A DNA stretch of 64,000 nucleotides from an uncultured Ruminococcus sp. (GTDB lineage: Bacteria; Bacillota; Clostridia; Lachnospirales; Lachnospiraceae): contig FMEL01000002.1 of assembly GCA_900066355.1 (NCBI GenBank), forward strand, positions 124,001 to 188,000, given 5' to 3'. This document shows, one piece after another, positions 1-8,168 of the stretch (its first letter is position 1; each line of letters opens with the position of its first letter). The notes under the pieces were generated by a model, which was not told the origin of the DNA, searched no databases, and saw only the letters and a program-made list of their open reading frames with translations. The translations under genes and the position numbers were made by a program.

Positions 1-528
1 TTGAATGACAGAGTCCCATTTTTAAAAATGATGTTGATTCTTTGGGTGTCTGAATGGATGACGGCACAATTTTTTCGTTTTATAATTTTTCGAAAGAAAA
101 ATTATTTCGGTGAAGAAACAGTTATGAAAAAAGAGACACCCGCCACAAGCTCATCAGAAGCTTTTTTGGATGTCTCCATTATGAATGGGTTTGAAACAAT
201 TACCCGGCTGGGTGGATACATTCTTATGTTTGCCATTTTGTCTGCCTGCATCAGTCGCTGGTATATACCACATAATGTTCCGGGATATCTGCTGACAGGA
301 ATACTGGAGCTGACTACCGGACTCTATCGCCTGCAGCCACTTATACTGCCAGACATAACAAAAAGTATACTGGCTGTTTTTCTTACTGCATCCGGCGGAG
401 TCTGTATAGCAGCCCAGACCAGAAGTCTTGTGACAAAAGAACTATCTGTACGGTCTTATATCGTGGCAAAACTTCTGAACGGAGTAATTGCTGTAATTTT
501 AATATTACTCGTCACCAAGATCGTCTAA
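1..528 (+). CDS. ylbJ: YlbJ-like sporulation integral membrane protein, 3' part
   Basis: The frame is open from the window edge, so the gene is cut at its 5' end; the TTG at position 1 is unlikely to be the real start. The visible 175 residues hold several hydrophobic segments (about residues 70-90, 95-115 and 150-175) and the family-like stretches TGILELTTGL and SGGVCIAAQ, which resemble the C-terminal half of Bacillus YlbJ. YlbJ is a nucleoside-recognition-type membrane protein needed for proper spore cortex formation. Context agrees: in Bacillus the order is ylbH(rsmD)-coaD-ylbJ, and rsmD and coaD lie just beyond on the opposite strand. Its last 24 bases overlap the convergent gene that ends at 505. 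Family assignment is by motif memory, not by search. Confidence 0.72.
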   Translation: MNDRVPFLKMMLILWVSEWMTAQFFRFIIFRKKNYFGEETVMKKETPATSSSEAFLDVSIMNGFETITRLGGYILMFAILSACISRWYIPHNVPGYLLTGILELTTGLYRLQPLILPDITKSILAVFLTASGGVCIAAQTRSLVTKELSVRSYIVAKLLNGVIAVILILLVTKIV

Positions 529-1137
529 AAGACTGTCTTCTTCCGGTGCATTGTTGGTATCTTCGTGATAAGATCCAGTCATAGCTGCAGCCTGTGCAGT
601 CTGCGGAGCCAATTCCTGACGATTGTGGTTTACAACATCAAGGCAGCTCTGAAGGGAATCAATGAATCCTTTATATTTACCGCCTGCGTCTTCCAGTGTC
701 TGGGTCAGTACGGAACCGATGTTTGCCATCATATCATCTGTATAAGTGATTGCGCTTAAACGAATGCTGTTTGCATCCTGAGTTGCGGAATCAAGAATTT
801 CCTGAGCCTGTTTGTTGGCTGCATTGATGGTATCATTTGCCTGTGCGTATGCTTTCTGCATGATCTCATGCTGTGTAACAAGCTCCTGAGCCTTTGCCTG
901 TGCGTCGGCGATAATACCGTCTGCTTTGGACTGTGCATCTTCCAGAATGGCATCCTTATTGCTGATAATCTTCTGATAACGTTTAATCTCGTCCGGTGTT
1001 TTCAGGCGGAGTTCTCTTAAAAGTTCTTCGATTTCTTCTTTGTTTACAATGATTTTAGTTGCGGATAAAGGCTGGAATTTACAGCTCTCTATAAACTCGT
1101 CAATTTCATCAATAATCTGTTCGATTCTGCTGCTCAT
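505..1137 (-). CDS. Conserved coiled-coil protein (DivIVA / V-ATPase subunit E/H-like)
   Basis: A 210-residue soluble protein with no signal peptide or membrane segment. Residues about 50-135 are a long Ala/Gln/Glu/Lys-rich heptad region typical of a coiled coil, with repeats such as AQSKADGIIADAQAKAQEL. The C-terminus is acidic (EEDSLLDDLGDE). Similar proteins next to coaD in Clostridia are often labelled ATPase or DivIVA-like, but no nucleotide-binding motif is visible, so an ATPase label is not justified. It lies 19 bases after coaD on the same strand and is probably the last gene of the mgsA-rsmD-coaD operon. A role as a cytoplasmic scaffold, perhaps near the membrane, is inference only. 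Confidence 0.7.
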   Translation of the reverse strand: MSSRIEQIIDEIDEFIESCKFQPLSATKIIVNKEEIEELLRELRLKTPDEIKRYQKIISNKDAILEDAQSKADGIIADAQAKAQELVTQHEIMQKAYAQANDTINAANKQAQEILDSATQDANSIRLSAITYTDDMMANIGSVLTQTLEDAGGKYKGFIDSLQSCLDVVNHNRQELAPQTAQAAAMTGSYHEDTNNAPEEDSLLDDLGDE

Positions 1138-1156
1138 AGTATATTCTCCATTCTCT

Positions 1157-1651
1157 TTAATTTTTCTCGTTTACCTGCTGAAGTTTCATGCGTAATGTCT
1201 TGATAATCTCCGGCGGCGCAAAGTTGGACAAATCTCCTCCGAAGCGGGCGACTTCCTTCATGATGGTGGAACTGACATAAGCATATTCCAGACTGGTAGT
1301 GAGGAATATAGTATCTACATCAGGAGCAAGAACTCGATTTGTCTGTGCCATCTGGAGTTCATATTCGAAGTCCGTGACAGCACGCAAACCACGCACAATT
1401 ACCTGTGCGTGATTCTCTCTTGCGAAATTAACAGAAAGACCGTCAAATGGTTTAATGATTACATTTGGTATGTCTTTTGTCGCCTTTTCCAATATATTAA
1501 CACGTTCTTCCACAGAAAACAACGGACTTTTTGAAGAATTATGCAAAACTCCGACTACTACTCTGTCGAAAGAGACGCTTGCACGCCGGATGACATCCAG
1601 ATGACCATAGGTCGCCGGATCAAAACTTCCGGGGTATACTGCTGTTACCAT
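1157..1651 (-). CDS. coaD: Phosphopantetheine adenylyltransferase
   Basis: CoaD transfers AMP from ATP to 4'-phosphopantetheine, the penultimate step of coenzyme A synthesis in the cytoplasm. The 164-residue protein begins MVTAVYPGSFDPATYGH, which carries the nucleotidyltransferase (T/H)xGH signature at T14-H17, and ends with the family SSTIMKEVARFGGD block. Length matches the family. I chose the ATG at 1651 over the GTG at 1663: it has GTGAG seven bases upstream and gives the conserved N-terminus, whereas the GTG adds five atypical residues. The gene starts 8 bases after the rsmD stop, consistent with one transcript. Confidence 0.95.
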   Translation of the reverse strand: MVTAVYPGSFDPATYGHLDVIRRASVSFDRVVVGVLHNSSKSPLFSVEERVNILEKATKDIPNVIIKPFDGLSVNFARENHAQVIVRGLRAVTDFEYELQMAQTNRVLAPDVDTIFLTTSLEYAYVSSTIMKEVARFGGDLSNFAPPEIIKTLRMKLQQVNEKN

Positions 1652-1659
1652 GTGTGATC

Positions 1660-2214
1660 TCACTTTCTTTTATACAAAAATATATGTTTGTTTGTTTTGT
1701 ATTCTTTAGATCGTGCCAGTTCATATCCGAGATCAGTCACATAGGAAAAATCCGTATGCAAATCAGCCTCTGTGATGATAAGTGTGTGATCATCAGCAAG
1801 TGAGCTGTCGGACAAGTATTCAAGTACCTGACGTTCCAGATCGTGATTGTATGGCGGATCCATAAAAATACAGTCAAAGGCTTCTTCGCCCTCGAGGGAG
1901 CGGAGTGCCTGTAAAACATCCATGTTCAAAAGTTTACCATGTTCGGCAAGCTTTGTAAATGAAAGATTGTCACGTATACAGCTGCAGGCCTTTGGATTTT
2001 TTTCTACAAATACAGCATATGCAGCACCACGGCTTAACGCTTCAATGCCGATTCCTCCGCTTCCACTGAAAAGATCAAGAAAGCGGCAGTCAGGCATTTC
2101 AGGCTGCAGAATATTGAACAGTGTTTCTTTTATACGGTCAGTTGTCGGTCTTGTTTCCATGCCAGGTACGGTTTTGAGATTAAGCCGTCTGGCTGTTCCT
2201 GCTATTACTCTCAT
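1660..2214 (-). CDS. rsmD: 16S rRNA (guanine(966)-N(2))-methyltransferase
   Basis: RsmD methylates G966 of 16S rRNA in assembled small subunits, using S-adenosylmethionine. The 184-residue protein starts MRVIAGTARRLNL, has the SAM-binding glycine-rich loop DLFSGSGGIGIEALSRGA near residues 53-70, and the N6/N2 methylase DPPY motif in FMDPPYNHDL near residue 125. The ATG at 2214 overlaps the mgsA stop by four bases (ATGA), a classic translational-coupling arrangement. A longer start at 2232 exists but adds six unconserved residues inside mgsA. In many Firmicutes rsmD is followed directly by coaD, as here. Confidence 0.93.
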   Translation of the reverse strand: MRVIAGTARRLNLKTVPGMETRPTTDRIKETLFNILQPEMPDCRFLDLFSGSGGIGIEALSRGAAYAVFVEKNPKACSCIRDNLSFTKLAEHGKLLNMDVLQALRSLEGEEAFDCIFMDPPYNHDLERQVLEYLSDSSLADDHTLIITEADLHTDFSYVTDLGYELARSKEYKTNKHIFLYKRK

Positions 2215-2606
2215 TTTAAATTCAGTCTCCAATCCAGATCACCACGGGCAAGTCCGAGAATCAGAAGTTCAGCGGTTGCGATATTGGTAGCAACCGGGAT
2301 ATTATACTGGTCACAGCGCATGACTATAGCCTGAATATCAGGTTCTTTTGGATCCATCATAACAGGATTATAAAAAAGAATGACCATATCAAGATCCTGA
2401 CGCTCTACCATTTCCATAAATTGTTTGTCTCCGCCAATGCTTCCTGCAAGAAACTTATGCACATGAAGGTTTGTGGCTTCTTCAATTCGACGACCGGTAG
2501 TTCCTGTGGCATAAACCTCATGCTTGGCGAGTATATTCTTGTATGCGATACAGAAATCTTCGATAAGTACTTTTTTACTGTTGTGTGCAATGATTCCTAA
2601 ATTCAT
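2211..2606 (-). CDS. mgsA: Methylglyoxal synthase
   Basis: MgsA converts dihydroxyacetone phosphate to methylglyoxal plus phosphate, a bypass of lower glycolysis under phosphate limitation. The 131-residue protein matches the family length. It shows the N-terminal IAHNSKK segment, GTTGRRIEE (phosphate-binding loop), GSIGGDKQ with the catalytic Asp, and FYNPVMMDPKEPD. It is the first gene of the operon with rsmD and coaD and has a strong promoter about 70 bases upstream. No allosteric or leader element is seen in the short 5' region. Confidence 0.95.
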   Translation of the reverse strand: MNLGIIAHNSKKVLIEDFCIAYKNILAKHEVYATGTTGRRIEEATNLHVHKFLAGSIGGDKQFMEMVERQDLDMVILFYNPVMMDPKEPDIQAIVMRCDQYNIPVATNIATAELLILGLARGDLDWRLNLK

Positions 2607-2672
2607 TGTTCATCTCTCCATTTTCACCAATACATTACTGGTTTTTTAGTTAAAATACTGCTATTTTCATAT

Positions 2673-2701
2673 ATTATAACAAGTCAACAAAAAATTGGCA
2701 A
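2673..2701 (-). promoter_or_regulatory. SigA-type promoter of the mgsA-rsmD-coaD operon
   Basis: Read on the minus strand there is TTGCCA, a 17-base spacer and TATAAT. The -10 box is preceded by TG plus one base, giving an extended -10 element. It lies about 65 bases before the mgsA start. This is pattern recognition; the transcription start has not been measured. Confidence 0.7.
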
Positions 2702-2721
2702 TTATTTCTTGAAAATTTATA

Positions 2722-2772
2722 CAAAAAAACAGTGCAGTCCGTGATCTGATTACAGATTTCAGGGCTGCACTG
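2722..2772 (-). terminator. Rho-independent terminator of the SASP gene
   Basis: CAGTGCAG and CTGCACTG form the base of an imperfect hairpin spanning 2730-2772. On the minus strand it is followed at once by a run of seven T. It sits 46 bases after the SASP stop codon. Confidence 0.8.
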
Positions 2773-2818
2773 TCTGTATCCTGAATAATTCAGGAATTTT
2801 GTTTATTACTCAGAATGA

Positions 2819-3046
2819 TCAGTACTGTTCGTTCTGGGAACTTCCGGACATCTGGCGTTCCTGCTGTTCGATCATTTTTTTGACCATATAGCCGCCGACA
2901 CTTCCGTTCTGTTTGGAAGTCAGGTTTCCGTTATATCCGTCTGTAAGCGGTACTCCCAGTTCGTTTGCAACTTCAAATTTAAAACGATCAAGGGCGCCTT
3001 TTGCTTCTGGTACAACTGCTCTGTTAGAAGAAGTGTTTTTTGTCAT
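2819..3046 (-). CDS. Alpha/beta-type small acid-soluble spore protein
   Basis: A 75-residue SASP that coats and protects DNA in the dormant spore and is degraded at germination. Family blocks are clear: the germination-protease region DRFKFEVANELGVPL (about residues 20-34), YNGNLTSKQNGSVGG, and the second DNA-binding helix GGYMVKKMIEQQER. A very strong ribosome binding site, AAGGAGG, lies a few bases before the ATG. The gene is monocistronic with its own terminator. I looked upstream for a sigma-G promoter; the sequence TATACTA about 45 bases before the start is suggestive but no convincing -35 box accompanies it. Confidence 0.95.
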   Translation of the reverse strand: MTKNTSSNRAVVPEAKGALDRFKFEVANELGVPLTDGYNGNLTSKQNGSVGGYMVKKMIEQQERQMSGSSQNEQY

Positions 3047-3143
3047 GATTATTTCCTCCTTGGTTTTCGTTTAATTGGATGTTACAGTGCTAGTATATGA
3101 AAGATGCAGAAAAATAAACTGGAACTTACTGGCTGATCTGGAA

Positions 3144-3180
3144 ATAAAAAATTCAGATGACCATAAAGATCATCTGAATC
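3144..3180 (-). terminator. Terminator of the DUF6465 gene
   Basis: A perfect ten-base inverted repeat, ATTCAGATGA and TCATCTGAAT (3151-3179), is followed on the minus strand by TTTTTTATTT. It lies 37 bases after the stop of the gene ending at 3217 and closes the asp23-fakA-recG transcript. Confidence 0.85.
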
Positions 3181-3216
3181 TGAATAAAAAATAATATTGT
3201 AATATTGAATGAAAGA

Positions 3217-3600
3217 TTATAAACCGATGAAGCCTGTGATATCGTTGTTGATTACGTAATGTGCACCATTGTCTTCTGGTTTAATATAAATCTTAAGATC
3301 TGTAAGATCAGCTTCTTTTTTGCCCATTTCTTCTGTCCAGATTTTTTTGATGCTGTCTACAATATCTTTTTCGGATACTTCTTTACCAAGCCACTGTACA
3401 TATACTTCGGTATTTAAAGAAACAGCTTTTTTGGAAGCAGTTTTTCTGACAGTAGTCTTTCTGGTAGTTGCTTTTTTAACAGTTCCTTTAACTGCAGCTT
3501 TTACAGTAGTTGTCTTTTTTGCAGGAGCCTCTTTTTCGGTAGTCGGTTTTGCAGTGGATGTCTTGAGTTCTGCTTTTTTTGTGGTAGTTCTTGTAGCCAT
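3217..3600 (-). CDS. DUF6465 family protein with histone H1-like Lys/Thr/Ala tail
   Basis: A 127-residue protein in two parts. Residues 1-60 are low complexity and strongly basic, built from Lys, Thr and Ala with repeated TTxKA and KKATTRKTT units, like the tail of a bacterial histone H1 homologue. Residues 62-127 are a small folded domain (NTEVYVQWLGKEVSEKDI, then DLKIYIKPEDNGAHYVIN) that I recognise as the DUF6465 type common in Lachnospiraceae. No enzymatic motif is seen. Binding of nucleic acid by the tail is inference from composition. It follows recG by 30 bases on the same strand and precedes a strong terminator, so it is probably the last gene of that operon. Confidence 0.85.
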   Translation of the reverse strand: MATRTTTKKAELKTSTAKPTTEKEAPAKKTTTVKAAVKGTVKKATTRKTTVRKTASKKAVSLNTEVYVQWLGKEVSEKDIVDSIKKIWTEEMGKKEADLTDLKIYIKPEDNGAHYVINNDITGFIGL

Positions 3601-3630
3601 AATAGCCTCCTTACAAGATGATTATGTTTC

Positions 3631-5676
3631 TTACGGTACTAGAATACTACGATTTGTTACAATTTGCAACTGTTCTTTCAGAAGCTGATTCTGCGGAAGC
3701 GTCAGATCCGGGTCCAGTGAAAGGATTTCCGAAGCTGCCTCACTGGCGGATTTCAAAATGGAGGAATCGTTATAAATGTCCCCAATGCGAAATTCCATCA
3801 CACCGCTCTGGCGGATGCCAAACAGATCTCCCGGTCCGCGAAGCTTCAGGTCTTCGCCTGCAATATAAAATCCGTCGTTGGATTTGTTGAGGATTTCCAG
3901 TCTCTTTGAGGTAGTGTCTTCTTTGTTTCCCTGTACAAAAATACAATAGGACTGATGCTCTCCACGACCGACACGTCCGCGGAGCTGATGAAGCTGTGCA
4001 AGACCGAAACGTTCGGCATTTTCAACCATCATGACCGTGGCATTCGGCACGTTGACACCGACTTCGACAACTGTCGTTGAAACGAGAATCTGTATTTCGT
4101 TTGCTGCAAAACGCTCCATGATCTTGTTTTTTTCAGAGGCTTTCATTTTACCGTGAAGATATTCTATCTGAATATTCGATGGAAAGATGGATTTGATCTT
4201 TGAAGTATAGTCAAGGACGTTTTCTGCGTCGAGGCCCTCGCTTTCTTCTACCATTGGGCAGATGATATATACCTGTCTGCCTTCCTGCACCTGTCTTTGA
4301 ATAAAGGAATACGCCTTTGGACGATAAGAAGTGTCCACGACACAGTTCTTGATCGGAAGTCTCCTGGCGGGAAGCTCATCAATTACCGAGATATCAAGAT
4401 CTCCGTACAAAATGATCGCCAGTGTCCGGGGAATCGGTGTTGCACTCATGACAAGGACATTGGGCGGATTTCCGCGTTCGGCAAGAGATTCGCGCTGTTT
4501 GACACCGAAGCGGTGCTGTTCGTCAGTGATGACAAGTGAAAGATTTTTGTAGACAACTTTTTCCTGAATCAGTGCGTGTGTGCCAATGATGATCTGTGCT
4601 TCACCCGAAGCAATTTTGGCATAAATTTCACGTTTTTCTTTTGCAGTGTTGGAACCTGTAAGCAGCACTGTACAAAAATCAAGTCCCTGTTGTGCTAAAA
4701 GTTCCATAAAACTTTCATAGTGCTGTCTGGCAAGGACTTCTGTCGGAACCATCAATGCTGACTGATAACCGTTTTCACAGGAAAGAATCATGGCAAGAAA
4801 CGCAATGATCGTTTTTCCGCTTCCTACATCACCCTGTATCAGACGTGACATAAGCGCCTGACCGGACATATCACGTTCAATCTCATGCCAGGTATTCAGC
4901 TGTGCATTTGTCAGAGAATAAGGAAGATTTTCGATGATCTGTTCGGTAACCCAGGTTTTCTGAATCGGAAAATAGTTGGGAGTTTCTTCATTTTTTTCTT
5001 TCATCATCTGGATGGACAGGATGAACAGCAAAAATTCATCAAAAACAAGCCGCTTCCTGGAAACAAGCAGTTCTTCCATGCTGAGCGGGAAATGAATAGT
5101 TCGCAGTGCATAATTAATGTCTGCAAGCTGGTAACGCTGTCGGATATCTTCCGAAAGAAATTCACTGTACATAGGAAGATTTTCAAGAAGCTGCCGAATC
5201 GTTTTGGTAATGGTTTTGTTGGAAAGTCCGCTTGTCAGGCCATAGATTGGCTGCAGGCTGTGCAGGATCTCTTCGTATGCTGCCGGGGTAAAAACTTCCG
5301 GATGTTCCATCTGAATCCGGTTTTGTTTTTTGATGACCCGTCCACGTAATACGAAAGTACTGCCTTTTTTGAGCATTGTTCTCAAGTATGGCATGTTGAA
5401 CCATATGATGGAAAGTTTTCCGCTCTGGTCGGCAACTGTTGCGGTGATGATCTGTTTTCCGCTCGCCGAACGAACATAAACGCCGGAACATACCGCAGCA
5501 GAGACGGCTTTCACCGTCCCCTCTTCAAGGTCTGCGATATCCACCGGCGCTTCAAATGCGTCATAATTTCTTGGATAATAGTGAAGGAGATCTTCGGTAT
5601 CATAGATACCGAGTTTGAAAAAAAGCTTTTCTGTTTTTTCTCCGACACCTTTTAAGGTCTGTAAACTCTGTTTCAT
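3631..5676 (-). CDS. recG: ATP-dependent DNA helicase RecG
   Basis: RecG remodels stalled replication forks and branch-migrates Holliday junctions. The 681-residue length is typical. The N-terminal wedge/OB domain opens with LKGVGEKTEKLFFKLGI. Helicase motifs follow in order: Walker A GDVGSGKT, motif II as DEQH, motif III MSATPIPRTLA, and motif VI QLRGRVGRGEHQSYC, with the C-terminal IRQSG region. The start at 5676 is four bases after the fakA stop, so it is co-transcribed with asp23 and fakA, the usual arrangement in Firmicutes (yloU-yloV-recG). Confidence 0.97.
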   Translation of the reverse strand: MKQSLQTLKGVGEKTEKLFFKLGIYDTEDLLHYYPRNYDAFEAPVDIADLEEGTVKAVSAAVCSGVYVRSASGKQIITATVADQSGKLSIIWFNMPYLRTMLKKGSTFVLRGRVIKKQNRIQMEHPEVFTPAAYEEILHSLQPIYGLTSGLSNKTITKTIRQLLENLPMYSEFLSEDIRQRYQLADINYALRTIHFPLSMEELLVSRKRLVFDEFLLFILSIQMMKEKNEETPNYFPIQKTWVTEQIIENLPYSLTNAQLNTWHEIERDMSGQALMSRLIQGDVGSGKTIIAFLAMILSCENGYQSALMVPTEVLARQHYESFMELLAQQGLDFCTVLLTGSNTAKEKREIYAKIASGEAQIIIGTHALIQEKVVYKNLSLVITDEQHRFGVKQRESLAERGNPPNVLVMSATPIPRTLAIILYGDLDISVIDELPARRLPIKNCVVDTSYRPKAYSFIQRQVQEGRQVYIICPMVEESEGLDAENVLDYTSKIKSIFPSNIQIEYLHGKMKASEKNKIMERFAANEIQILVSTTVVEVGVNVPNATVMMVENAERFGLAQLHQLRGRVGRGEHQSYCIFVQGNKEDTTSKRLEILNKSNDGFYIAGEDLKLRGPGDLFGIRQSGVMEFRIGDIYNDSSILKSASEAASEILSLDPDLTLPQNQLLKEQLQIVTNRSILVP

Positions 5677-5680
5677 TGTC

Positions 5681-7348
5681 CTACTCTACAGAAATAATGT
5701 AATAGTAAATTGGCTGACCACCGTTGTTGACTTCAATTTCACAGTCCGGATACTTCTCTTCCAGTGTGGAAGCAAGTTCTTCTGCTTTTTCTTCAGAAGC
5801 ATCTGCACCGTAATAAATACTGATTACTTCAGCATCCTCGGTCATCATGGCATCTACGGTAGCAACAGCAACGTTTTCTTTGCCGTTACCTACAGCGAGG
5901 ATTCCCTTATCACCGATTCCCATGATATCACCTTCATGGATCTCTTTGTCGTCAATTCTTGTATCACGAACTGCATAAGTGATCTGACCGGTCTGCACAC
6001 GGGAAATTGCATCTGTCATTTCGGCTGTGTTTTCATCATCTGTTTTTTCAGGGACGAAGCTGATCAGAGCAGTTACACCCTGAGGAATTGTCTTGGTCGG
6101 GATAACAATGATCTTCTTGTCCTCTGTCAGGTCACGTGCCTGATTTGCTGCAAGAATGATGTTTTTGTTGTTTGGTAAAATGTAGATGGTCTTTGCGTTT
6201 ACTTTATCAATTGCATTCAGCATGTCCTCAGTACTCGGGTTCATGGTCTGACCGCCTTCAATCAGGTAATCAACACCAAGTTCACGGAAGATATCGGTAA
6301 GACCTGCACCTGCGGAAACTGCAATAAATCCGGTCTCTTTCGGTGGTGTCTGCTTTTTCTCTTCTTCGACCTGCTGTCTGGCAAGCTTTTCTGCGTCTTT
6401 GATCAGTTTTTCCTGATGTTCTTCACGCATGTTGTCAATCTTCATGCGGGAAAGTGCTCCGTATGTCAGCGCACGTTCAAATGCCTGACCCGGATGATTG
6501 GTGTGCACATGTACTTTTACGATTTCATCATCTGCGACAAGTACGATGGAATCTCCGATGGAAGTAAGGAATTCCTTGAAAGAATGTTCTTCTTCAATTG
6601 GCATCGGTTTGTCCAGAAGAATGATAAACTCAGTGCAGTATCCGAACTTGATGTCTGCTTCTGCCTGTGGAGAGATCCTGGTAACTGCAGCTGCACCCGG
6701 TTTTTGGAAATCGGAATAATCTACATCTTTACCGAGGAAGCCATCAATTGCTCCTCGCAGAACTTCCAGAAGGCCCTGTCCGCCAGAGTCTACTACACCT
6801 GCTTCTTTCAGTACAGGGAGCATTTCCGGTGTACGGGAAAGCGTATATTCTGCGTGATCAAATACTTCATGGAAAAATGGCTCAAGTTCTTCTGCTTCCG
6901 GTGCGATCTCGGATGCTTTGAGAGCGGCTTCCTTTGCAACAGTCAGGATAGTTCCTTCTTTTGGTTTCATAACTGCTTTGTATGCAGTCTCAACCGCTTT
7001 TTCCATGGCTGCTGCAATGGCAGGCGCATCCAGTTCACCGGATTTTCTTACACTTCTTGTGAATCCACGAAGAAGCTGAGAAAGAATAACACCGGAGTTC
7101 CCTCTTGCACCACGTAAGGAGCCGGAAGAAATTGCCTTTGCAAGTGTTTCCATATCCGGATCAGTCAGGGCACTGACTTCAGCGGCTGCTGACATGATCG
7201 TCATTGTCATATTTGTACCGGTATCCCCGTCAGGAACAGGGAATACGTTTAATTCATTAATCCATTCTTTTTTTGCTTCCAGATTTTTGGCACCGGCCAG
7301 AAACATTCTGGAAAGTACTTTGGCATCTATGGTTTTCATGTTCACCAC
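5681..7348 (-). CDS. fakA: Fatty acid kinase catalytic subunit FakA (DAK2 domain, YloV family)
   Basis: FakA phosphorylates fatty acids held by FakB (DegV-type) binding proteins, feeding exogenous fatty acids into phospholipid synthesis. The 555-residue protein has an N-terminal DhaL/DAK2 kinase domain (to about residue 200) with PDGDTGTNM, GARGNSGVILSQLLRG and VDSGGQGLLE as nucleotide and metal-binding loops. A central linker domain and the C-terminal DegV-like region follow. No fakB gene is in the window. The start is uncertain: AGGAGG precedes two tandem GTG codons (7348, 7345) at 5 and 8 bases, while the first ATG (7339) is 14 bases away, so a GTG start is likely. Confidence 0.92.
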   Translation of the reverse strand: MVNMKTIDAKVLSRMFLAGAKNLEAKKEWINELNVFPVPDGDTGTNMTMTIMSAAAEVSALTDPDMETLAKAISSGSLRGARGNSGVILSQLLRGFTRSVRKSGELDAPAIAAAMEKAVETAYKAVMKPKEGTILTVAKEAALKASEIAPEAEELEPFFHEVFDHAEYTLSRTPEMLPVLKEAGVVDSGGQGLLEVLRGAIDGFLGKDVDYSDFQKPGAAAVTRISPQAEADIKFGYCTEFIILLDKPMPIEEEHSFKEFLTSIGDSIVLVADDEIVKVHVHTNHPGQAFERALTYGALSRMKIDNMREEHQEKLIKDAEKLARQQVEEEKKQTPPKETGFIAVSAGAGLTDIFRELGVDYLIEGGQTMNPSTEDMLNAIDKVNAKTIYILPNNKNIILAANQARDLTEDKKIIVIPTKTIPQGVTALISFVPEKTDDENTAEMTDAISRVQTGQITYAVRDTRIDDKEIHEGDIMGIGDKGILAVGNGKENVAVATVDAMMTEDAEVISIYYGADASEEKAEELASTLEEKYPDCEIEVNNGGQPIYYYIISVE

Positions 7349-7367
7349 AAGTTCCTCCTCTGATTTC

Positions 7368-7727
7368 TTAATCTATGGCGCGAACGCCCTCCACATAGAT
7401 GTTGATTTTTTCGATTTCCATGCCGGTGAAATCTTCAACTTTATATTTGACGTTGCTGACAAGGTTGTCTGCAATTGTACTGATATTTACTCCATAAGCA
7501 ACAATGACATGGAAATTCAGGCGGATCTTGTTTTCGTCGGTGATATTTACACTGATACCATGTTTCAGGCTATCTTTGCGAAGCAGTTTGACAAGGCCGT
7601 CCTTTACGCTGACTGCAGCCATTCCGACAATACCGAAACATTCCACTGCTACACTTCCTGCATAGGTGGCAATTACGTCTGTATCAATGACGATCTGCCC
7701 CAATCCGGAATCTATACGTCCACTCAT
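7368..7727 (-). CDS. Asp23/Gls24 family envelope stress response protein (YloU-like)
   Basis: A 119-residue Asp23/Gls24 domain protein. Family features include the IGLGQIVIDTDVIATYAG-like N-terminus, repeated short beta segments, and the C-terminal VEDFTGMEIEKINIYVEGV block. In staphylococci Asp23 is a membrane-anchored cell-wall-stress protein; in many Firmicutes this paralogue sits directly before fakA and may act in lipid metabolism. It is the first gene of the asp23-fakA-recG-DUF6465 operon. A TATAAT box lies 32 bases upstream (7759-7764, minus strand), but I see no good -35 partner. Confidence 0.9.
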   Translation of the reverse strand: MSGRIDSGLGQIVIDTDVIATYAGSVAVECFGIVGMAAVSVKDGLVKLLRKDSLKHGISVNITDENKIRLNFHVIVAYGVNISTIADNLVSNVKYKVEDFTGMEIEKINIYVEGVRAID

Positions 7728-7816
7728 ATAGGTACCTCCAATTTTTTAGTATGCATGTATTATAACCTTTTTTTGCACAAAAAGGAATATTAATTTTGAG
7801 AATTTCTATTTTTTAC

Positions 7817-7845
7817 TTGCAAAAGGTAAATTCATCTGTTAAAAT
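7817..7845 (+). promoter_or_regulatory. SigA-type promoter of rpmB
   Basis: TTGCAA, a 17-base spacer and TAAAAT precede the rpmB start codon by 37 bases. Both boxes and the spacing fit the housekeeping consensus. Confidence 0.75.
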
Positions 7846-7882
7846 AAGACCTGTTGAAAAAAAGCGTCAAGGAGGTGCTATC

Positions 7883-8071
7883 ATGGCTAAATGCGCAGTT
7901 TGTGAAAAAGGTGCTTATTTCGGAAATAATGTAAGTCATTCACATAGAAGATCTAATAAAATGTGGAACTCTAACGTAAAATCCGTTAGAGTTAAAACCG
8001 CTACTGGCGGTGCACAGAAGATGTATGTATGTACTTCTTGTCTGAGATCCGGAAAAGTAGAAAGAGCATAA
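7883..8071 (+). CDS. rpmB: 50S ribosomal protein L28, zinc-ribbon form
   Basis: A 62-residue L28 of the large ribosomal subunit. Two CxxC pairs, CAVC at residues 4-7 and CTSC near residue 51, mark the zinc-binding (C+) form. The signature SHSHRRSNKMWNSNVKSVRV is present. The ATG at 7883 is chosen because AAGGAGG lies seven bases upstream; the reading frame extends further but without homology. It is monocistronic, with its own promoter and terminator, and divergent from asp23, a common arrangement in this family. Confidence 0.97.
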   Translation: MAKCAVCEKGAYFGNNVSHSHRRSNKMWNSNVKSVRVKTATGGAQKMYVCTSCLRSGKVERA

Positions 8072-8097
8072 GATTTCATGATTATGAACGATAAGTG

Positions 8098-8130
8098 AGG
8101 CACGGGAAGATTGATCCCGTGCCTTTATTC
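8098..8130 (+). terminator. rpmB terminator
   Basis: AGGCACGGGA and TCCCGTGCCT form a perfect ten-base stem with a seven-base loop (8098-8124), followed by TTATTCGTT. It lies 27 bases after the rpmB stop. Confidence 0.85.
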
Positions 8131-8135
8131 GTTGC

Positions 8136-8166
8136 AAAAAGCGGAAAAGCGTCATCTGCTTTTCGC
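8136..8166 (-). terminator. Terminator of the 45-residue membrane protein gene
   Basis: On the minus strand GCGAAAAGC and GCTTTTCCGC form a hairpin with one bulge, followed by TTTTT. It begins two bases after the stop codon at 8169, so the small gene upstream appears to have its own transcript end. Confidence 0.65.
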
Positions 8167-8168
8167 CC

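Noticed and set aside
7796..7882. N-terminal extension of L28
   Set aside because: The frame is open, but the AAGGAGG before 7883, the promoter at 7817-7845 lying inside the extension, and family length all support the short form.
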